Source: CAMLDH01 sp966250375 (lineage in GTDB: Bacteria; Pseudomonadota; Gammaproteobacteria; Burkholderiales; Burkholderiaceae_D). Taken from it: a stretch of DNA of 36,495 nt. Every line of letters begins with the position of its first letter. Position 1 is the first letter of the stretch. Location: assembly GCA_966250375.1 (NCBI GenBank), contig CBINHE010000043.1, positions 1 through 36,495 on the forward strand, written 5' to 3'. The notes under the pieces are model-generated. The model was not told the DNA's origin and made no database searches. It saw nothing but the letters and a program-made list of their open reading frames with translations. This document shows positions 6,454 through 13,580 of this stretch, in pieces. A program made the translations under genes and the position numbers.

Positions 6454-7821
6454 ATGTTCTCTATAGATAAATTCACGCGCATTCGCGCGGGTGGCAGGCT
6501 TTTTGTCGGCTCATCGCGCAAAACCCGTATCGTTGCCGCATCGGCGCTGTTTCTGGCCGTGTGTGCATTTGGCGCCGCCGGCGTGGCACCGATGGCACCA
6601 GACGCATCAGATTTGCCGGTCAAGTCGATCACGGAAGAGCTTGCGTTGCCCCAGCTTGCAGAACAAGTCGCCGCGCTTGCCAATCACGACCAGCATTATG
6701 TCAGCGAAGAGAAAGTCCGTGCGGGCGACACGCTCGCGACGCTGTTGACGCGACTTGGCATCGATGACCCCGCCGCTACCGACTTCATCAAGTCGGACAG
6801 CACTGCGCGCACGGTGTTGCAACTGAAAGCCGGTAAGCGTGTGCAAGCGCAAATTTCAGACGATGGCGAACTGGATTGGCTAAGCGCAACAGTCGCCGAT
6901 GGCCGCGACACCCCGGTCAAAAACATCGTAATTCAACGCGACGGCAACGGTTTCAAGTCATTCGAAGCGCCGGCCCAGCTGGAAAAGCGGGTTGAAATGC
7001 GTTACGGCGAAATCCGCTCATCGCTGTTTGCAGCGACCGATTCGGCGCAAATCCCGGATAACGTCGCCACGCAAATCGTCGACATGTTCTCCACCGATAT
7101 CGACTTCGCATCCGACTTGCGGCGCGGCGACCGTTTCAACGTGGTATATGAGACATTCTGGCAAAACGGCGAATTTGTGCGCGCTGGCCACATTCTGGCA
7201 GCCGAGTTTTTAAATGCCGGCAAGACACTCCAGTCGGTCTGGTTCGATGATCCGAACAGCAATCAAGGCGGTGGCTATTACGGCTTCGATGGCAAATCAT
7301 TGAAAAAGGCATTCCTCAAATCGCCGCTCGAATTTTCCCGTATTTCATCCGGATTCTCGATGCGCATGCATCCAATTTCGGGAAAATGGAAACAGCATAA
7401 AGGTGTCGATTTTGCTGCGGCCACTGGCACGCCCATCCGGGCTGCTGCGGACGGTGTGATCGATTTCGCTGGCGTGCAAGGCGGTTACGGCAACATGATT
7501 GTTGTCAAGCACTGGGACAAATATTCCACTGCCTATGCGCACATGAGCCGATTCGCCAGCGGGATACGCAAAGGCAGCAAGATCAGTCAAGGTGAAGTGA
7601 TCGGTTACGTCGGCACGACCGGCTGGTCCACCGGCCCTCATTTGCATTACGAATTCCGCGTGAATAACGAGCCGCGCAATCCGCTCAGCGTTGACATACC
7701 GAATGCGCAACCGCTGGCTGGCGCCGAGTTGCAGCGCTTTCGTGCGGTCGCATCCGACATGTCGCATCGCTTTGCATTGCTGGCACCCGGCAGCAACGAC
7801 GCCAAACTGGCATCCAGATAA
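6454..7821 (+). CDS. M23 family murein DD-endopeptidase (MepM-like)
   Basis: This envelope zinc peptidase is expected to cut peptidoglycan cross-links to allow wall growth. In its 455 residues a basic N-terminus is followed by one membrane segment (about 26-44). A LysM/OapA-like region follows (VSEEKVRAGDTLATLLTRLG at 83-102), then a Csd3-type second domain (about 180-285) and the M23 lysostaphin-like domain at the C-terminal end. Zinc ligands and catalytic histidines are visible: H315 and D319 in HKGVDFA, H363 in YAHMS, H396 and H398 in GPHLHYEF. This is the MepM/YebA layout. The ATG at 6454 has no obvious ribosome binding site. It is followed by a terminator and anmK, linking murein cleavage and murein recycling in one neighbourhood. 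Confidence 0.92.
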   Translation: MFSIDKFTRIRAGGRLFVGSSRKTRIVAASALFLAVCAFGAAGVAPMAPDASDLPVKSITEELALPQLAEQVAALANHDQHYVSEEKVRAGDTLATLLTRLGIDDPAATDFIKSDSTARTVLQLKAGKRVQAQISDDGELDWLSATVADGRDTPVKNIVIQRDGNGFKSFEAPAQLEKRVEMRYGEIRSSLFAATDSAQIPDNVATQIVDMFSTDIDFASDLRRGDRFNVVYETFWQNGEFVRAGHILAAEFLNAGKTLQSVWFDDPNSNQGGGYYGFDGKSLKKAFLKSPLEFSRISSGFSMRMHPISGKWKQHKGVDFAAATGTPIRAAADGVIDFAGVQGGYGNMIVVKHWDKYSTAYAHMSRFASGIRKGSKISQGEVIGYVGTTGWSTGPHLHYEFRVNNEPRNPLSVDIPNAQPLAGAELQRFRAVASDMSHRFALLAPGSNDAKLASR

Positions 7822-7866
7822 TCTGCCCATGCGTCTGCGCAAATTGCAGACAAAATTCGAACTCTG

Positions 7867-7919
7867 AACCGTTTGCCGGTCAAGGCTTGTAAAATCGCCT
7901 TTCGACAAACGGTTTTTTT
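7867..7919 (+). terminator. Terminator-like hairpin abutting the anmK start codon
   Basis: AACCGTTTG (7867-7875) and CAAACGGTT (7906-7914) form a 9-bp stem around a 30-base loop, followed by a T-run (7913-7919) that ends on the base before the anmK ATG. It could end transcription of the M23 gene. The loop contains a plausible -10 for anmK (TGTAAAAT, 7889-7895 region), so terminator and promoter may overlap. The large loop makes it a weaker terminator than usual. Confidence 0.5.
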
Positions 7920-9065
7920 ATGCCCAATTCATCTAGCGCTTCCCCACTCTTCATCGGCCTGATGTCCGGCACCAGCCTGGACGGCGTCGATGGCGTATTG
8001 ACATCATTCCCCAACGTTTCTGCTGGCGCAAGCCACACGCTGGCGACGGCTTATGTCGAATTCCCCCCCGTCTTGCGCGCCGATTTGATGGCATTGCAGG
8101 CATGCAGCGACAATGAAATTCACCGCGAAGCACTGGCGGCTAATGCATTGGTCGAACGTTATGCGGCCTGCGTCGCACAGTTGCTGACGCAGGCAGGGCT
8201 AACTCCTGATGCGATTCGCGCGATTGGCGTACATGGCCAGACGATACGCCATCGGCCCGAGTTGGGTTATACGCGCCAAACCAACAACCCAGCATTGCTG
8301 GCCGAATTATCCGGCATAGATGTGATCGCCGATTTCCGCAGTCGCGATATTGCTGCCGGCGGCCAAGGCGCGCCGCTGGTGCCGGCTTTCCATCAAGCGG
8401 TGTTCGCCTGCGACAATGAAACGCGCGTGGTTGCCAATATCGGCGGCATCAGCAATATCAGTGTACTGAAAAGCGGTAAAGAAGCGCATGTCATCGGTTT
8501 CGATACTGGCCCCGGCAATGTGTTGATGGACGCGTGGATCGCGCAACATCAACATAAGGAATACGACGCCGGCGGTAGCTGGGCCGCGTCCGGCAAGGTT
8601 GATGGCGAACTGTTGGATGCGTTACGTGGCAATGCCTTTTTTGCGCTGCCTCCTCCGAAAAGCACCGGCCGCGACTTGTTTCATCCGGCTTGGCTGCGCT
8701 CCAAACTTATACCCTTTGCGAGGCTCGCCCCGGCCGATGTACAAGCGACTTTGGCAGCATTCACAGCCACCACACTAGCCGATGCCATTGCCAATCATGC
8801 ACCTGATGCGAAAGTGGTCTACGTATGCGGTGGCGGCGCCCGCAATACACATTTGATGGGACAGTTACAAAGGGCATTGGCATCCCGTAATCAGGCCACG
8901 ATCGTATTGACGACCGAGGCTCTCGGTATAGCCCCCAATCATGTGGAGGCCTTGGCTTTCGCTTGGCTTGCACATCATTTTACGGCGCGGCGGCCGGGCA
9001 ACCTGCCAGCCGTGACCGGCGCCAGCGGATTGCGGATTCTGGGCGCGCTTTACCCTGCAAAATAA
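7920..9065 (+). CDS. anmK: Anhydro-N-acetylmuramic acid kinase
   Basis: AnmK hydrolyses the 1,6-anhydro ring and phosphorylates anhydro-MurNAc released during wall turnover to MurNAc-6-phosphate, the entry to recycling. The 381-residue protein has the family start FIGLMSGTSLDGVDGVL (ATP phosphate loop of the ASKHA fold), GVHGQTIRHRP, the DFRSRDIAAGGQGAPLVPAF stretch, IGGISNISVL, GFDTGPGNVLMDAW, the STGRDLF motif and VCGGGARNTHLM near the end. Length matches the family (about 370-385). The start at 7920 directly follows a T-run, leaving no Shine-Dalgarno sequence; the next in-frame ATG is in MSGTSLDG, too far in to be right. It lies between an M23 endopeptidase and erpA, a common order in Burkholderiales. 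Confidence 0.95.
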   Translation: MPNSSSASPLFIGLMSGTSLDGVDGVLTSFPNVSAGASHTLATAYVEFPPVLRADLMALQACSDNEIHREALAANALVERYAACVAQLLTQAGLTPDAIRAIGVHGQTIRHRPELGYTRQTNNPALLAELSGIDVIADFRSRDIAAGGQGAPLVPAFHQAVFACDNETRVVANIGGISNISVLKSGKEAHVIGFDTGPGNVLMDAWIAQHQHKEYDAGGSWAASGKVDGELLDALRGNAFFALPPPKSTGRDLFHPAWLRSKLIPFARLAPADVQATLAAFTATTLADAIANHAPDAKVVYVCGGGARNTHLMGQLQRALASRNQATIVLTTEALGIAPNHVEALAFAWLAHHFTARRPGNLPAVTGASGLRILGALYPAK

Positions 9066-9086
9066 AACCGCGGGGAATCAAAAAGC

Positions 9087-9114
9087 AAAAAGCGCAGCCA
9101 AAGCTGCGCTTTTT
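9087..9114. terminator. Bidirectional terminator between anmK and erpA
   Basis: AAAAAGCGCAGC (9087-9098), a CAAA loop and GCTGCGCTTTTT (9103-9114) form a perfect 12-bp stem with A/T runs on both sides. It sits between two convergent genes and should work for both. Confidence 0.9.
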
Positions 9115-9132
9115 CGAAACTAAAACTACGAA

Positions 9133-9480
9133 TCAAGAGAATGAAGATCCGCAACCGCAGGTGGTTGTCGCATTCGGATTTTTGATCACGAATTGGGCAC
9201 CTTCCAAATCATCCTTGTAATCGATTTCGGCGCCGACCAGATATTGATAACTCATTGAATCGATCAACAAATGCACGCCATTCTTGGTCATGGTCGTATC
9301 GTCTTCATTGGTGATTTCGTCAAAGGTGAACCCATACTGGAAGCCGGAACAACCGCCTCCTTGCACAAATACGCGTAATTTCAGATCTGGATTCCCCTCT
9401 TCCTCGATCAATTTGGCAACTTTCATTGCAGCGCTATCGGTAAAAATAATCGGTGCGGGCATTTCGGTAACAGCATTCAT
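9133..9480 (-). CDS. erpA: Iron-sulfur cluster insertion protein ErpA
   Basis: ErpA is an A-type carrier that passes [4Fe-4S] clusters to apoproteins such as isoprenoid synthesis enzymes IspG/IspH and respiratory enzymes. The protein has the three cluster-binding cysteines of the family: one in VQGGGCSGFQYGF and two in TTCGCGSSFS at the C-terminus. I chose the ATG at 9480 (115 residues, MNAVTEMPAPIIFTDSAA) because it has GGAG seven bases upstream and matches the usual length; an upstream start at 9504 would add eight residues. An exact TATAAT box lies just upstream, so it probably has its own promoter as well as reading from the bactofilin side. Confidence 0.95.
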   Translation of the reverse strand: MNAVTEMPAPIIFTDSAAMKVAKLIEEEGNPDLKLRVFVQGGGCSGFQYGFTFDEITNEDDTTMTKNGVHLLIDSMSYQYLVGAEIDYKDDLEGAQFVIKNPNATTTCGCGSSFS

Positions 9481-9510
9481 GTCGGACTCCGGCAAGACAA
9501 GCAATAACTC

Positions 9511-9539
9511 ATTATAGTCGCTTGGCGACCTTCACGTAT
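9511..9539 (-). promoter_or_regulatory. erpA promoter with a dyad in the spacer
   Basis: Reading leftward, TATAAT (9511-9516) lies 17 bp from a poor -35 (ATACGT, 9534-9539). The spacer contains GTCGC-CAA-GCGAC (9517-9529), a 5-bp dyad directly beside the -10. The predicted start is at about 9504, leaving a leader of about 24 bases with GGAG. The dyad may be an operator or a short hairpin ending the bactofilin message. Confidence 0.45.
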
Positions 9540-9921
9540 GGGACGACGCAAGCTTTAATACCGGCTCGCCGACATCATCATGAGTCAGTTTCCCTGACAC
9601 CACCGCACCGCCGTGCATTTCCAGCGCCTTATAATTTACATCACCAGTTATGCGGGCTTTCGGCTGCAATTCAAGGAGTTCGGACGAAAAAACCGGGCCG
9701 GTGATTTCACCGTTCACCACCAGATAAGCAACGCGCACTTCGCCTTCGACTTTCGCATGCTCGGAAATCACCAGCATGCCGTCCTGCTCATCGTCTGCAG
9801 TCACATTACCTTTGACATGACCATCGATACGCAAACCGCCCTTGAAATGCACATTCCCTTCGATCTTGGTCGCGATGCCAATCAGGCTATCGATCGTGCT
9901 TTTGGTTTTTCGGCCGAACAT
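9532..9921 (-). CDS. Bactofilin (polymer-forming cytoskeletal protein)
   Basis: Bactofilins are small right-handed beta-helix proteins that polymerise without nucleotides into filaments or patches under the inner membrane and recruit cell-wall or motility proteins. The 129-residue sequence starts MFGRKTKSTIDSLIGIATKIEG and shows the repeating glycine/valine pattern of the DUF583 core: IEGNVHFKGGLRIDGHVKGN, AKVEGEVRVAYLVVNGEITG, ARITGDVNYKALEMHGGAVV. A ribosome binding site AAAGGAG lies at a good distance. It follows the DUF6776 gene after 12 bp, so the two are surely one unit, and both are near an M23 endopeptidase. In several bacteria bactofilins work with M23 peptidases to shape the wall, which makes the context notable. 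Confidence 0.92.
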   Translation of the reverse strand: MFGRKTKSTIDSLIGIATKIEGNVHFKGGLRIDGHVKGNVTADDEQDGMLVISEHAKVEGEVRVAYLVVNGEITGPVFSSELLELQPKARITGDVNYKALEMHGGAVVSGKLTHDDVGEPVLKLASSHT

Positions 9922-9933
9922 GATGTGACTCCT

Positions 9934-10695
9934 TTACAAATTGGAGGACTGTTGCGCGCGTATTTGGCCCCGATCGAGGATCCGCGCCTGGACCGCCTTC
10001 ATCAAAGCGCCTTCCGGCAGGATCAACACCCCTTCCACGCGCTGATAATGCTTGAATCCAAGTTTGAACTTGTCTGCATCGCTAGCTTTTCCATCGGGAA
10101 AGACAATCATAGCACTTTTGCCGCCTTGCAGAACTGTTACCGCGAGTTGCAGGTTGCCGACAAAATCATGCCCTCCTTTACCGCCTTGCATAATTAGCAA
10201 ACGATAACGCAACTGGTTTGGCGCAACGATATCAGCCTTTAAACGCCGAATCGACACCCCTTGCGAGCCGGTATCAGCGGGCAGCAAACTCTCGAAAAAT
10301 GCCAAATCTTCTTTTAGTCTAATATTCTCCGACTCCAACGCCTTGACTTGCATCACCAGCTGTTTTTGCGCCGACCGCTCGATATTGAGTTGGCTTTCTG
10401 CGGCATTAACCGTCGTCGAGAGTTGGTCGCGCTCTCCCCTGAGCTTTTCGGCCTGTTCCTGAAAAACGGCTAATTGCTCTTCGATCGCACTGGGATTGAA
10501 GCCGGTAATACTGCGCCCAAGGCCATAGAACCACATCGACATCGCCCCACCCAAGCTAAGTACGACCGCTAAGAACACGACCCGAAAAGGCCACGACATT
10601 TTGGTCTTGATCGTCATTCTGGGTGCCGAAATGGACAGGCGCCGAACCCAGAGCTTGAACTTCAGCGAGTTGGAAAATGGATGGGGAGATGTCAT
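9934..10695 (-). CDS. DUF6776-type membrane coiled-coil protein
   Basis: The 253-residue protein has a short basic cytoplasmic N-terminus (about 1-35), one membrane helix (about 37-58, FRVVFLAVVLSLGGAMSMWF), a coiled coil (about 68-135, rich in Glu, Gln, Leu and Lys, for example VFQEQAEKLRGERDQLSTTV) and a compact C-terminal domain (about 145-245, with RYRLLIMQGGKGGHDFVGN) expected in the periplasm. I recognise it as the Burkholderiales family placed beside bactofilin genes, with no assigned activity. It sits 18 bp behind argC and 12 bp ahead of the bactofilin gene. A membrane anchor linking the bactofilin scaffold to a periplasmic partner is a reasonable inference, not something shown by the sequence. 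Confidence 0.8.
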   Translation of the reverse strand: MTSPHPFSNSLKFKLWVRRLSISAPRMTIKTKMSWPFRVVFLAVVLSLGGAMSMWFYGLGRSITGFNPSAIEEQLAVFQEQAEKLRGERDQLSTTVNAAESQLNIERSAQKQLVMQVKALESENIRLKEDLAFFESLLPADTGSQGVSIRRLKADIVAPNQLRYRLLIMQGGKGGHDFVGNLQLAVTVLQGGKSAMIVFPDGKASDADKFKLGFKHYQRVEGVLILPEGALMKAVQARILDRGQIRAQQSSNL

Positions 10696-10713
10696 GTATT
10701 TGGTTGTATTGGC

Positions 10714-11757
10714 CTATGGCATCACCGGAATATGCATCAATCCGGTCGTCTCATCAAGACCGAACAGGATATTCATGCATTGCACACCCTGCCCCGCAGC
10801 GCCTTTAACCAAATTATCTTCAACCACCAGAATTACCAATAGATCCCCGCCGCCGGGGCGATGCACGGCAATACGCAACATGTTCGATGCGCGCACCGAA
10901 CGCGTTTCCGGATGACTGCCGACTGGCATCACATCAACAAAGCGATCATTCCTGAAGTGGTTTTCGTATAGAACCTGGAAGTCGGTATCGCGCGCCTCTG
11001 GCAAAATGGTTGCATACAGAGTCGAATGAATGCCGCGTATCATCGGCACTAGATGTGGCACGAAGGTCAGCCCGATCTTGCGACCCGCAATCGCCTGCAA
11101 ACCTTGCACGGTTTCCGGCAAATGACGGTGCCCCTTCACACCGTAGGCTTTGAAGTTGTCGGCCGCTTCCGCCAGCAAGGTGGCTACTTCCGCCTTGCGG
11201 CCGGCACCAGACACGCCGGACTTGCAGTCGGCGATTAACGCATCTTCGTTGACCAACGGTTTGCCTTGCGCCAGAAGCGGCGCATAACCTAATTGCATCG
11301 ACGTCGGATAGCAGCCAGGCAAGCCGATAATGCGCGCCTTTTTAATGGCTTCGCGGTTTACTTCCGGCAGCCCGTACACGGCCTCCTCCAGCAGATCTGG
11401 ACATGAATGCGGCATACCGTACCATCGTTCGAACTCGGCCGTATCCTTGATACGAAAATCGGCGGCAAGATCAATGACTTTTACCCCTGCAGCGAGCAAT
11501 TCCGGTGCCTGCGCCATCGCCACACCATGCGGTGTCGCGAAAAACACCACATCGCATTCAGTGAGTTTGGCTTTTTCGGGGCTCGAGAATGCGAGCGAAA
11601 CATGGCCGCGCAACGATGGGTACATATCGGCGACAAGCATGCCATCTTCTTTGCGTGATGTGATGGCGGTTAATTTCACTTTTGGATGCGGCGCCAGCAA
11701 GCGCAACAACTCGACACCTGTGTAACCAGTGCCGCCGACAATACCAACTTTGATCAT
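10714..11757 (-). CDS. argC: N-acetyl-gamma-glutamyl-phosphate reductase
   Basis: ArgC reduces N-acetylglutamyl phosphate with NADPH to the semialdehyde, the third step of arginine synthesis. The 347-residue protein begins MIKVGIVGGTGYTGVELLRL (Rossmann loop), has FFATPHGVAM, the catalytic cysteine in IGLPGCYPTSMQ, KSGVSGAGRK, and the histidine region VKGHRHLPE, then FVPHLVPMIRGI. All features of the long ArgC type are present. AAGGG precedes the ATG. It is the first gene of a leftward unit with DUF6776, the bactofilin and erpA; the link to arginine is not functional but the order is common in Burkholderiales. Confidence 0.96.
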   Translation of the reverse strand: MIKVGIVGGTGYTGVELLRLLAPHPKVKLTAITSRKEDGMLVADMYPSLRGHVSLAFSSPEKAKLTECDVVFFATPHGVAMAQAPELLAAGVKVIDLAADFRIKDTAEFERWYGMPHSCPDLLEEAVYGLPEVNREAIKKARIIGLPGCYPTSMQLGYAPLLAQGKPLVNEDALIADCKSGVSGAGRKAEVATLLAEAADNFKAYGVKGHRHLPETVQGLQAIAGRKIGLTFVPHLVPMIRGIHSTLYATILPEARDTDFQVLYENHFRNDRFVDVMPVGSHPETRSVRASNMLRIAVHRPGGGDLLVILVVEDNLVKGAAGQGVQCMNILFGLDETTGLMHIPVMP

Positions 11758-11789
11758 GTTTATCCCTTGCGTGCATTGACTTTAGTTTA

Positions 11790-11795
11790 ATTTTA
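11790..11795 (-). promoter_or_regulatory. Possible -10 box of argC
   Basis: Leftward TAAAAT lies 32 bases upstream of the argC start codon, in CTGCTAAAATTAAACT. The -35 is weak at all spacings tried. It lies after the rpsI terminator, where a new promoter is needed. Confidence 0.3.
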
Positions 11796-11827
11796 GCAGG
11801 CGGCTTGAAAAGCCCGCACCAGAATGC

Positions 11828-11860
11828 AAAAAGCCGCCGGGCACAAACCCGACGGCTTTT
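11828..11860 (-). terminator. Terminator of the rplM-rpsI operon
   Basis: Leftward AAAAGCCGTCGGG, a short loop and CCCGGCGGCTTTTT form a GC-rich stem with one mismatch and a U-run. It ends 20 bases after the rpsI stop codon and could also act on the other strand. Confidence 0.85.
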
Positions 11861-11880
11861 CGATACTCTGAAAACGCAGA

Positions 11881-12273
11881 TTAGCGCTTGGAGAACTGCT
11901 TGGCGCGGCGTGCTTTACGCAGACCAACCTTCTTACGTTCAACTTCACGTGCATCACGCGTAACGAAACCTGCTTTGGAAAGTTCCGGCTTCAGCGTGGC
12001 ATCGTAGTCAATCAATGCACGAGTAATGCCGTGACGAACTGCACCGGATTGGCCGGATTCGCCGCCGCCATGGACATTAACCATGATGTCGAAGCGCTCG
12101 AGGTTATTCGTCAGTTCCAGCGGTTGACGAATCACCATGAGGCCGGTTTCACGCGAAAAATACTCGTTCGCCGGTTTGCCATTGACGACAATCTTGCCGC
12201 TGCCAGCCTTGATAAAAACGCGAGCCACTGCACTCTTGCGACGGCCGGTTCCGTAATTGTAGTTACCGATCAT
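11881..12273 (-). CDS. rpsI: 30S ribosomal protein S9
   Basis: S9 sits in the head of the small subunit, and its long C-terminal tail reaches the P-site tRNA. The 130-residue protein starts MIGNYNYGTGRRKSAVARVF, contains the family signature GGGESGQSGAVRHGITRAL, and ends in the tail LRKARRAKQFSKR, with the universally conserved final Lys-Arg. It begins 9 bp after rplM with GGAA as a ribosome binding site, forming the standard rplM-rpsI operon. Confidence 0.98.
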   Translation of the reverse strand: MIGNYNYGTGRRKSAVARVFIKAGSGKIVVNGKPANEYFSRETGLMVIRQPLELTNNLERFDIMVNVHGGGESGQSGAVRHGITRALIDYDATLKPELSKAGFVTRDAREVERKKVGLRKARRAKQFSKR

Positions 12274-12282
12274 GTCTATTCC

Positions 12283-12711
12283 TTACAGTTCGAGTGCTTG
12301 GGGTTGCTGCGCGGTGTGCGGATGAGTTGCCTCTGCGTACACTTTGAGCTTCTTGATCATCGCGTAACCGAGCGGGCCTTTAGGCAACATGCCTTTGACT
12401 GCCTTCTCAAGAGCGCGCCCCGGAAAACGCTCTTGCATTTTCTGGAAATTCGTTTCGTAGATGCCACCTGGATAACCGGTGTGGCGGAAATACGTTTTAT
12501 TCAGCGCTTTGGTGCCAGTCACGCGCAGTTTTCCTGCGTTGATGATCACGATAAAATCGCCCGTATCGACGTGCGGAGTAAATTCCGGTTTGTGTTTGCC
12601 GCGCAGTCGGCGTGCCACTTCGCTGGCAACACGTCCGAGGACTTTGTCCGTCGCGTCAATCACGAACCAGCCACGCTTGACCTCATGGTCTTTAGCGGAA
12701 AAGGTTTTCAT
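12283..12711 (-). CDS. rplM: 50S ribosomal protein L13
   Basis: L13 is an early-assembly protein of the large subunit. The 142-residue protein begins MKTFSAKDHEVKRGWFVIDA, and has the signature region HVDTGDFIVIINAGKLRVTG, then YFRHTGYPGG and GMLPKGPLG. Its length equals that of E. coli L13. AGGA lies upstream of the ATG at a normal distance. Transcription starts at a strong promoter about 110 bases upstream, giving a leader with a hairpin; in E. coli L13 represses its own operon through the leader, so similar control is possible. Confidence 0.98.
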   Translation of the reverse strand: MKTFSAKDHEVKRGWFVIDATDKVLGRVASEVARRLRGKHKPEFTPHVDTGDFIVIINAGKLRVTGTKALNKTYFRHTGYPGGIYETNFQKMQERFPGRALEKAVKGMLPKGPLGYAMIKKLKVYAEATHPHTAQQPQALEL

Positions 12712-12750
12712 GATGACTTCCTAACTAGATTAAATGCTCAAATTGGTGGT

Positions 12751-12787
12751 TCCGCGCATTCGTTCGTTATAGCTAACGCTTTGCGGA
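12751..12787 (-). promoter_or_regulatory. Stem-loop in the rplM leader
   Basis: TCCGC (12751-12755) pairs with GCGGA (12783-12787), and inside it CGTTA-TAGC-TAACG (12765-12778) forms a second 5-bp stem. The structure occupies the middle of the predicted rplM leader. It is a candidate site for feedback by L13, by analogy only. Confidence 0.4.
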
Positions 12788-12828
12788 CTCGGCCTTATTA
12801 TCTTTCCTGAGCAAACGGAAAGTCGAAA

Positions 12829-12857
12829 ATTATAGCCCGTTCAAAGACTTAGCGCAA
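12829..12857 (-). promoter_or_regulatory. Sigma70 promoter of rplM-rpsI
   Basis: Leftward -35 TTGCGC (12852-12857), spacer of 17 bp and -10 TATAAT (12829-12834). This is the best-formed promoter in the window, as expected for ribosomal protein genes. Predicted start is about 12822, giving a leader of about 110 bases. Confidence 0.8.
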
Positions 12858-12907
12858 TTTAATTGAAAACCTTAGCAAGCAACTTCGCTTGCGATCACAA
12901 TGCTCCG

Positions 12908-12939
12908 AAAAAACCCCGAGGCCATCAAGCTTCGGGTTT
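12908..12939 (-). terminator. Terminator-like hairpin upstream of the OsmC gene
   Basis: Leftward AAACCCGAAG and CTCGGGGTTT pair with a bulged base and are followed by TTTTTT-type bases (the run AAAAAA at 12908-12913 on the + strand). It points toward rplM and away from any known leftward gene, so it may insulate the rplM promoter from antisense reading out of the OsmC region. The 12876-12893 stretch also has a small dyad (GCAAGC/GCTTGC). Confidence 0.5.
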
Positions 12940-12999
12940 AAAAATAGAGTCTGTTGGACCAGTTACAATACCCCCTATCCGAAATCAAGTGAGAACACA

Positions 13000-13443
13000 A
13001 TGGAATGCACAGTACGTTGGACCGGCTTGTCCGGCATGACATTTTTGGCGGAAACCGGCTCGGGCCATTTAGTGACAATGGATGGCGCGCCGGAAGGCGG
13101 CGGACGCAATCTAGCGCCCCGCCCGATGGAAGTGATCCTGGCCGGCGCAGGTGGTTGCACGGCTTATGACGTGGTGCTGATTCTGCGCAAAAGCGGGCAA
13201 GACATCCGCACCTGCGACGTGACGCTTAAGTCGGAACGTGCGGAAAAAGATCCGAAGGTGTTTACCAAGATCCACTTCCACTTCGTTGTCCGCGGTCGAA
13301 ATCTGAAATCGAACCTGGTGGAACGCGCGATCAAACTCTCGCATGAGAAATATTGCTCCGCCTCGATCATGCTGGAAAAGACTGCGGAAATGACGCACTC
13401 TTTTGAAGTAATTGACGATCTGGCTGAGACTCCAAACGAATAA
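13000..13443 (+). CDS. OsmC family protein (YhfA-like)
   Basis: OsmC/Ohr proteins are dimeric cysteine-based peroxidases or related redox proteins. The 147-residue sequence begins MECTVRWTGLSGMTF and has the fold's two cysteines: one in GAGGCTAYDVVLIL at the start of the central helix, and one in EKYCSASIMLEKTAEM. The preceding APEGGGRNLAPRPMEVILAG matches the GP.ALL..LGGC region. The short helix after the first cysteine and lack of an N-terminal extension suggest the YhfA-like branch, whose substrate is not established. I chose the ATG at 13000; an upstream frame to 12889 crosses a terminator hairpin and is not likely to be coding. TACAAT at 12964-12969 may be the -10. It is convergent with coq7. 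Confidence 0.88.
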   Translation: MECTVRWTGLSGMTFLAETGSGHLVTMDGAPEGGGRNLAPRPMEVILAGAGGCTAYDVVLILRKSGQDIRTCDVTLKSERAEKDPKVFTKIHFHFVVRGRNLKSNLVERAIKLSHEKYCSASIMLEKTAEMTHSFEVIDDLAETPNE

Positions 13444-13580
13444 TTCAACGCGTCTGATGCGGCGACTCCCACCAGCCTCATCGGGCACCCACGCAAAATC
13501 GGCATGTGGGTTGTTGCAGGAGCAACATACTCGTACATAAGTAATGCCGTGCCTGAAATAAATGCCGATCCTCGATCTGC

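Noticed and set aside
12031..12810. 259-codon rightward frame antisense to rpsI and rplM
   Set aside because: It overlaps two ribosomal protein genes and their promoter; not credible as a gene.
12889..12999. N-terminal extension of the OsmC protein
   Set aside because: It would cross a terminator hairpin and a likely promoter; homologous proteins start at MECTVRW-like sequence.
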